From Cryobacterium sp. MP_M3 (GTDB lineage Bacteria > Actinomycetota > Actinomycetes > Actinomycetales > Microbacteriaceae), in the NCBI RefSeq assembly GCF_015752155.1, contig NZ_JADOVI010000006.1, positions 62,001-126,000 on the forward strand: DNA of 64,000 bases. Direction: 5' to 3'. A program made the translations under genes and the position numbers. The stretch's first letter is position 1. Each line of letters opens with the position of its first letter. Positions 59,572 through 64,000 of the stretch are shown in pieces. Below the pieces are notes generated by a model. The model worked only from the letters and a program-made list of their open reading frames with translations, searched no databases and was not told where the DNA came from.

Positions 59572-62043
59572 ATGAATCAGGGACCGGACCATTCGGCCAG
59601 CCAGGTCGTCATTGTCGACGGCCACCGGATCACGCTCACCAGCCTCGACAAGGTGCTCTACCCGGAGACCGGCACGACGAAGGCCGACGTGATCGCCTAC
59701 TACGCGGCCGTCGCCGACGTGCTGATCCCCCATGCGGCCAACCGGCCCGCCACGAGGAAGCGGTGGGTGCACGGCGTCGGCACGGCCGCGGAACCCGGCC
59801 ACATGTTCTTCCAGAAGAATCTCGATGCGTCGACCCCGAGCTGGGTGGCCCGGCGGTCGATCGAGCACTCCGACCACGTAAACGTGTATCCGCTGGTCAA
59901 CGACCTGGCCGCACTGACCTGGCTCGGCCAGATCGCGGCCCTCGAAATCCATGTGCCGCAATGGCAGTTCGGCCGAAACGGGCATCCGCGCAACCCGGAT
60001 CGGCTCGTTCTCGACCTGGACCCCGGCGAGGGCGTCACCCTTGCCGAGTGCGCCCACGTCGCCAGGCTGGCCAGGGCCATCCTGCGCGACATGGGCCTGG
60101 ATGCCTTCCCGGTGACCAGCGGCAGCAAGGGTATCCACTTGTATGCGGCGCTGGACCTCAGCCACACCTCGGATCAGGTATCGGCAGTCGCACACGAACT
60201 GGCGCGGGCGCTCGAGGCCGACCATCCTGACCTCGTGGTCAGCGACATGAAAAAGGCCAGACGCGCCGGCCGGGTGTTCGTGGACTGGAGCCAGAACAAC
60301 GCCGCCAAGACCACGATCGCACCGTATTCGTTGCGCGGGACCTCGTTGCCGATGGTCGCCATGCCCCGTACCTGGCGCGAGCTGGCCTCCCCCGGGCTGG
60401 CCCAGGTCCATTACCGCCAGGCCATGCACCGGGTGGAACGGAACGGCGACCCGCTTTCCGGTCTGCTCGCCGCCCACCCTGGTGTGCGGACAGACATCGG
60501 CGGCGGGTCGGACCCGGGCTCGGGCTCGGGGGCAGCCGACCGGCTGTCCGAATACCGCAGCAAGAGGAACAGCGCGCGCACGCCGGAACCGGTGCCGGCC
60601 GAGATCACCGGCACAGCGGAGGGTCGCTCCTTCGTGATCCAGGAGCACCACGCCCGCAACCTGCACTACGACCTGCGGCTCGAGCACGACGGGGTACTCG
60701 CCGCCTGGGCTCTGCCGCGGGGGGTGCCGACCGAGCCGACGAAGAATCATCTCGCCGTGCGCACAGAAGACCACCCGCTCGAGTACGGCACGTTCGAGGG
60801 AGACATTCCGGCCGGAGAATACGGTGCGGGCACGGTCAGGATCTGGGACAGCGGCAGCTACGAGCTCGAGAAGTGGCGCGACGACGAGGTGATCGCCACC
60901 CTGCACGGCGAACCGGGCGGCGGGCTCGGCGGGGCGCGGCGGTTCGCCCTGATCCACACGAAGGGCCACGACCGGGCCGAGAACAACTGGCTGATCCACT
61001 TGATGAAGGCGACGAACCGCCGTGAGCGGGTGGCGCCGGCACCGCTTCGGGCGGCGACCTCGCGCATCCGCCACTCCCCCATGCTCGCCACGCTCGGCAC
61101 CCTGGCCGACCTGGCCGACGCGGACGGCCGAGCCTGGGCGTGCGAGATGAAGTGGGACGGGATCCGACTGCTCGCCTCCGTGACGATGGACGACCCTGTT
61201 GCGACGGACCACCCCGGGGCCACGGTTCGCCTGGTCACCCGGAACGGCAACGACGTCACGGATGCCTACCCCGAGCTGGTGCGCACCCTGCCGTCGGTCG
61301 TCAGGGCCGGATCGGCCGTGCTCGACGGGGAGGTCGTCGTCCTCGACGCCGCGGGCCGGCCGAGTTTCGGTCTGTTGCAGAACCGGACAGACGGCACGAG
61401 CGTGAACTACCTCGTTTTCGACCTGCTCGAGCGGGACGGGCAGGACCTCACCGGGCAGCCGTATTCGGCGCGGCGGGAGATCCTTGGCCAGGTGGTGCAC
61501 GGCAACGCCGAGGTCCAGGTGCCGCCGGCCTTCGACGGCAATGCGGCGGCGGCCCTTCGGGCGAGCCGCGAGCTCGGCCTGGAGGGCATCGTCGCCAAAC
61601 GACTGGACGGCCCCTATGAACCGGGCCGCAGGTCCCGGTCCTGGATCAAGATCAAGCATCATGCGACCCAGGAGGTCGTGGTCGGCGGATGGCGCCCCGG
61701 CAAGGGCCACCGGGCAGGCTCGATCGGATCACTGCTGGTCGGAATTCCGGAAGGGGGCTCCCTCGCCTACGCCGGCCGGGTCGGGACAGGGTTCCGGGAC
61801 CGCGACCTGGACGAGATCATGGACAGGCTCGCGCCGCTCGCCACGGACGAGAGCCCGTTCGCGGAGGTTCCCTCGGCCGACGCCGGTGACGCGAACTGGG
61901 TGCGGCCGATCCTCGTCGGCGAGGTGGAGTTCGCGGAGTGGACGGAGTCGGGGCGGCTCCGGCACCCCGTCTGGCGCGGGTGGCGCCCGGACAAGGCGCC
62001 CGCCGACGTGGTGAGAGAAGGCTCCCGACAGGCCGGGTCTTAG
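59572..62043 (+). CDS. ligD: multifunctional ATP-dependent DNA ligase LigD
   Basis: Main enzyme of bacterial NHEJ (823 aa) with domains in the mycobacterial order. Polymerase/primase (about 15-300) has the catalytic LDLDP at 147-151 and SGSKGIHLY. The phosphoesterase (about 340-470) has HHARNLHYDLRLEHDG (His359-360). The ligase (about 505-823) has the adenylation motif EMKWDGIR with Lys527, LDGEVV, EGIVAKRL and WIKIKHH. ATG at 59572 was chosen because family similarity begins there; the open frame reaches back through the repeat array. No ribosome site is obvious. It converges with a small membrane protein gene, the stops 1 bp apart. Confidence 0.95.
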   Translation: MNQGPDHSASQVVIVDGHRITLTSLDKVLYPETGTTKADVIAYYAAVADVLIPHAANRPATRKRWVHGVGTAAEPGHMFFQKNLDASTPSWVARRSIEHSDHVNVYPLVNDLAALTWLGQIAALEIHVPQWQFGRNGHPRNPDRLVLDLDPGEGVTLAECAHVARLARAILRDMGLDAFPVTSGSKGIHLYAALDLSHTSDQVSAVAHELARALEADHPDLVVSDMKKARRAGRVFVDWSQNNAAKTTIAPYSLRGTSLPMVAMPRTWRELASPGLAQVHYRQAMHRVERNGDPLSGLLAAHPGVRTDIGGGSDPGSGSGAADRLSEYRSKRNSARTPEPVPAEITGTAEGRSFVIQEHHARNLHYDLRLEHDGVLAAWALPRGVPTEPTKNHLAVRTEDHPLEYGTFEGDIPAGEYGAGTVRIWDSGSYELEKWRDDEVIATLHGEPGGGLGGARRFALIHTKGHDRAENNWLIHLMKATNRRERVAPAPLRAATSRIRHSPMLATLGTLADLADADGRAWACEMKWDGIRLLASVTMDDPVATDHPGATVRLVTRNGNDVTDAYPELVRTLPSVVRAGSAVLDGEVVVLDAAGRPSFGLLQNRTDGTSVNYLVFDLLERDGQDLTGQPYSARREILGQVVHGNAEVQVPPAFDGNAAAALRASRELGLEGIVAKRLDGPYEPGRRSRSWIKIKHHATQEVVVGGWRPGKGHRAGSIGSLLVGIPEGGSLAYAGRVGTGFRDRDLDEIMDRLAPLATDESPFAEVPSADAGDANWVRPILVGEVEFAEWTESGRLRHPVWRGWRPDKAPADVVREGSRQAGS

Positions 62044-62044
62044 C

Positions 62045-62545
62045 TCAGGCGCGGCGCGGTTGCCTGGGCGGCTTGGGGAAGGCATCCCTCATGTGGTCTG
62101 AGGAGAGGTAATCGCCGACGCCGATCATGATCAGACTGAACAGGATCTGTTCGGTGACCATCCAGAACGGGTAGAGACCGGGGATCGCGGCGAGGACCAG
62201 GGTGATCACGGGGAAGAGCTTGCTGAACAGCCGCAGGCGGGAGTAGGCCCAGTAAAACCCCTTCTGGGCGCGCCAGGCGAAGTAGAACAGCGTGAGGGTC
62301 ATCGCGAGCACCACGAAGGTGCGCATCCAGACCGAGAACGGCACGGCGGACCCGCCGAGGGCGAGCACGACCGCCACGACCGCTGCCGCAGCACCGAGCA
62401 CGAGTTCCGCAGCGAGCAGCCAGGCGATCGCGACGAAAGCGCGCCGGGTGCGCGGGTGGTCGCGCATTTCCGGCGGGATCGTGTAGTCGACGCTCCGGCC
62501 TCCCGCCACCCGGTCGACGGCGAGAAACATGGGTTCCAGGTTCAT
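62045..62545 (-). CDS. hypothetical membrane protein
   Basis: A 166-residue protein not recognised. A hydrophilic N-terminus with VDYTIPPEMRDHPRTRRAF precedes about four hydrophobic segments (about 40-66, 72-90, 106-124 and 126-145); the end is basic and Pro-rich. ATG at 62545 has GGAGG 5 nt upstream; the longer frame has no such site. Its stop nearly touches the ligD stop, on the opposite strand. Confidence 0.75.
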   Translation of the reverse strand: MNLEPMFLAVDRVAGGRSVDYTIPPEMRDHPRTRRAFVAIAWLLAAELVLGAAAAVVAVVLALGGSAVPFSVWMRTFVVLAMTLTLFYFAWRAQKGFYWAYSRLRLFSKLFPVITLVLAAIPGLYPFWMVTEQILFSLIMIGVGDYLSSDHMRDAFPKPPRQPRRA

Positions 62546-62580
62546 GGTGCCTCCGGAACCACGGTAGCCGCTCCCAGAGG

Positions 62581-63030
62581 TCAGCCCAGCCGGAGCCGCA
62601 GCGCCGGCCACGCCGCGGCGAAGCCCGGATGCAGAGGGAGCGCGTCGACCTCGTCGGTCGGCACCCAGCGGAGTGCGATGCTCTCCCGGTCGCTGATCAC
62701 CGGTTCGAACGGCCGGTTCGCGCGCACCACCACGGTGGTATAGGACCAGAACCCGAGGTCGAGCACCGAGCTGAATTGCACGCTGACCAGGTCGGCCGGC
62801 ACCCCGGCCTCCTCGCCGGCCTCGCGCAGGGCGGCCTCGAGCGCGGTCTCGTGCTCGTACCGCGCTCCCCCGGGCAGCCCCCAGGTGTCGCCCTGGTGGC
62901 TCCAGAGGGCGCGGTGCTGCAGCAGCACGCCCCGCTCCAGGTGGTGGACGAGGAGACCGGCCGCACCGAATCGCCCCCAGAACTTCCGACCGTCGGGGCC
63001 GTAGACCCAGGTGTCGCCGTTACCGCTCAT
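62581..63030 (-). CDS. NUDIX hydrolase
   Basis: A 149-residue NUDIX protein. The NUDIX box GX5EX7REUXEEXGU is complete (Gly55 to Val77). N-terminal WVYGPDGRKFWGRFGAAGLL resembles a group of actinobacterial NUDIX proteins next to other housekeeping genes. Substrate unknown (a nucleoside diphosphate derivative). ATG at 63030 was chosen; an in-frame ATG at 63066 is also possible. It lies 35 bp upstream of the membrane-protein gene. Confidence 0.9.
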   Translation of the reverse strand: MSGNGDTWVYGPDGRKFWGRFGAAGLLVHHLERGVLLQHRALWSHQGDTWGLPGGARYEHETALEAALREAGEEAGVPADLVSVQFSSVLDLGFWSYTTVVVRANRPFEPVISDRESIALRWVPTDEVDALPLHPGFAAAWPALRLRLG

Positions 63031-63110
63031 CTGCCCAGCATGCGTCACCGAGCCGTGAAATGTCACAGAGCCACGATGTCAGAGCCGTGAAATCAGAGAG
63101 CCGTGGATCG

Positions 63111-63683
63111 TCACCGAACGTCGCCGGGTGGCAGGGCGCGGTAGTGCAGGTGAACCACGCCATTGCCGAAGCGGCGTTCGTCGACCAGCTGAAGCCGCAG
63201 CCGCACGCCGGCCGGGAAGAACCGGGTGCCACCGCCCACGAGAACGGGCGACACGAACTGATGGTATTCGTCGACCAGACCGGCCTCGATCGCGTGTCTG
63301 GCGAGCCCCGGGCCGCCCACGGACAGGTCGCGTGGCGCGCTGTCCTTGAGCCGCCGGATAGCGGCAGGGTCGAACTCCCGTTCGAGCCGGGTACGCGGAG
63401 CGCTGACCGATTCCAGGGTGGTCGAGTAGACGATCTTGTCGGTCGCCCGCCAGAGTGCCGCGAAGTCCTTGATGGCCTCCGGCTCATCGGTGTCGTCGAT
63501 GGTGTCCCAGGCGGCCATCACCTCGTACATCCGGCGCCCGAACAGCTGGGTGCCGATGTCCCGCTCGAGGTCGTTGACGAAGGCGTGCACCTCCGCGTCG
63601 GGCGCGCTCCAGTCGAACTTGCCGTCCGCATCCGAGACATACCCGTCGAGCGACGTGATGCCGGCGTAGATCAGCTTGGCCAT
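63111..63683 (-). CDS. dihydrofolate reductase-like (RibD C-terminal) protein
   Basis: A 190-residue protein of the RibD_C/DHFR superfamily: MAKLIYAGITSLDGYVSDADGKFDW, GTQLFGRRMYEVMAAWD and LSVGGPGLARHAIEAGLVDEYHQFVSPVLVGGGTRFF-like segments. These proteins are common in actinobacteria; catalytic activity is not proved. GGGAG precedes the ATG at 63683. The frame is open upstream over the YciI-like gene. The upstream neighbour is a YciI-like gene, and such pairs are frequent. Confidence 0.88.
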   Translation of the reverse strand: MAKLIYAGITSLDGYVSDADGKFDWSAPDAEVHAFVNDLERDIGTQLFGRRMYEVMAAWDTIDDTDEPEAIKDFAALWRATDKIVYSTTLESVSAPRTRLEREFDPAAIRRLKDSAPRDLSVGGPGLARHAIEAGLVDEYHQFVSPVLVGGGTRFFPAGVRLRLQLVDERRFGNGVVHLHYRALPPGDVR

Positions 63684-63711
63684 GGTTCTCCCCTCGCCGG
63701 CGTTCGGGCGG

Positions 63712-64000
63712 TCACGGCTGGCTGTGCCATTCACCGTCGCGGAAGATGATCGCGGACGGGCGGATTTCGACGGCGCCGTAGAGCGCGCCCGGACACTGCC
63801 GGGCCCAGTCGATGGCGGCATCGAGGTCGGGAACGTCGATGACGAAGGTGCCGTTGAGCCGATCCTGTGTGTCCGCGAACGGACCGTCCTGCACCCGGAG
63901 GGCGCCGTCGCGAACCGAGATCGTGGTCGACGCCGCCACGGGCTGCAGGATGTCGGCGGAGACCAGCACACCCGCGGCATCCAGCGACTTCGCGTAGGCG
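63712..64000 (-). CDS. YciI-like (DGPF/YCII-related) protein, partial
   Basis: The C-terminal 95 residues of a small YCII-related protein. DGPFADTQDRLNGTFVIDV is the family mark, followed by DLDAAIDWARQCPGALYGAVEIRP. The start lies beyond the right edge. Such proteins are often encoded beside sigma factor or DHFR-like genes; the function is unknown. Confidence 0.85.
   Translation of the reverse strand, partial: AYAKSLDAAGVLVSADILQPVAASTTISVRDGALRVQDGPFADTQDRLNGTFVIDVPDLDAAIDWARQCPGALYGAVEIRPSAIIFRDGEWHSQP

Overview
The window is high-GC, gene-dense DNA from an actinobacterium. It is most consistent with the family Microbacteriaceae (Cryobacterium or a relative). The reasons are the division/cell-wall (dcw) cluster order with sepF, yggT and divIVA and no ftsA; a PknL/Rv2175c-type kinase block; a GarA/FtsR block; many GTG and TTG starts; and several start codons 6-8 nt behind a TANNNT -10 box (leaderless type). 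The genus is an inference and was not tested. No rRNA, tRNA, CRISPR array or recognisable insertion sequence was seen.

Layout. 1-3.4 kb: cydAB (cytochrome bd oxidase, cydB cut by the window edge), divergent from a BlaI-type repressor and an M56 metallopeptidase; two perfect dyads lie between them. 3.4-6.6 kb: a four-gene osmoprotectant ABC importer with overlapping stops and starts. 6.8-13 kb: a TetR regulator, an App1-domain protein, pyrD, nrdR, hisD, a flavin reductase and an acyltransferase. 13-36.4 kb: a long leftward run that, read in its direction of transcription, goes mraZ-rsmH-ftsL-ftsI-murE-murF-mraY-murD-ftsW-murG-murC-ftsQ-ftsZ-yggS-sepF-yggT-divIVA-lspA-rluA-type-dnaE. It makes lipid II, assembles the divisome and specifies the pole. 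36.6-47.5 kb: a DUF3040 protein, polyprenyl synthetase, an Rv2175c-like DNA-binding protein, a LysM lytic enzyme, the PASTA kinase PknL, class II DAHP synthase, an acyltransferase, a ROK glucokinase and an acyl-CoA synthetase. This parallels the Mycobacterium tuberculosis Rv2169c-Rv2187 region. 47.5-53.7 kb: peptide deformylase, a MinD/EspI-like ATPase, pyruvate carboxylase and a stand-alone ParA. 53.8-56.3 kb: two MerR regulators (one the likely FtsR), GarA/OdhI and a CDP-alcohol phosphatidyltransferase. 56.4-62 kb: the NHEJ pair ku and ligD, separated by a DUF222/HNH endonuclease gene. 62-64 kb: a small membrane protein, a NUDIX hydrolase, a DHFR-like protein and a partial YciI-like protein.

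How the parts fit. Most of the window is conserved core: respiration, osmoprotection, and above all envelope growth and its signalling. PknL, GarA and FtsR are regulators that in relatives act on division, cell wall or central metabolism, and their likely targets (Rv2175c, ftsZ) are also in the window.

The accessory-looking part is 57.3-59.5 kb. A 13E12-family HNH nuclease gene sits between ku and ligD. It is flanked by perfect 19-bp inverted copies of a repeat and followed by a further array of that repeat with a 33/34-bp period. It also has its own AT-rich promoter region and an internal run of 15-bp repeats. This is the best candidate for something not yet described. The dyads between cydA and blaI are the best regulatory candidate.
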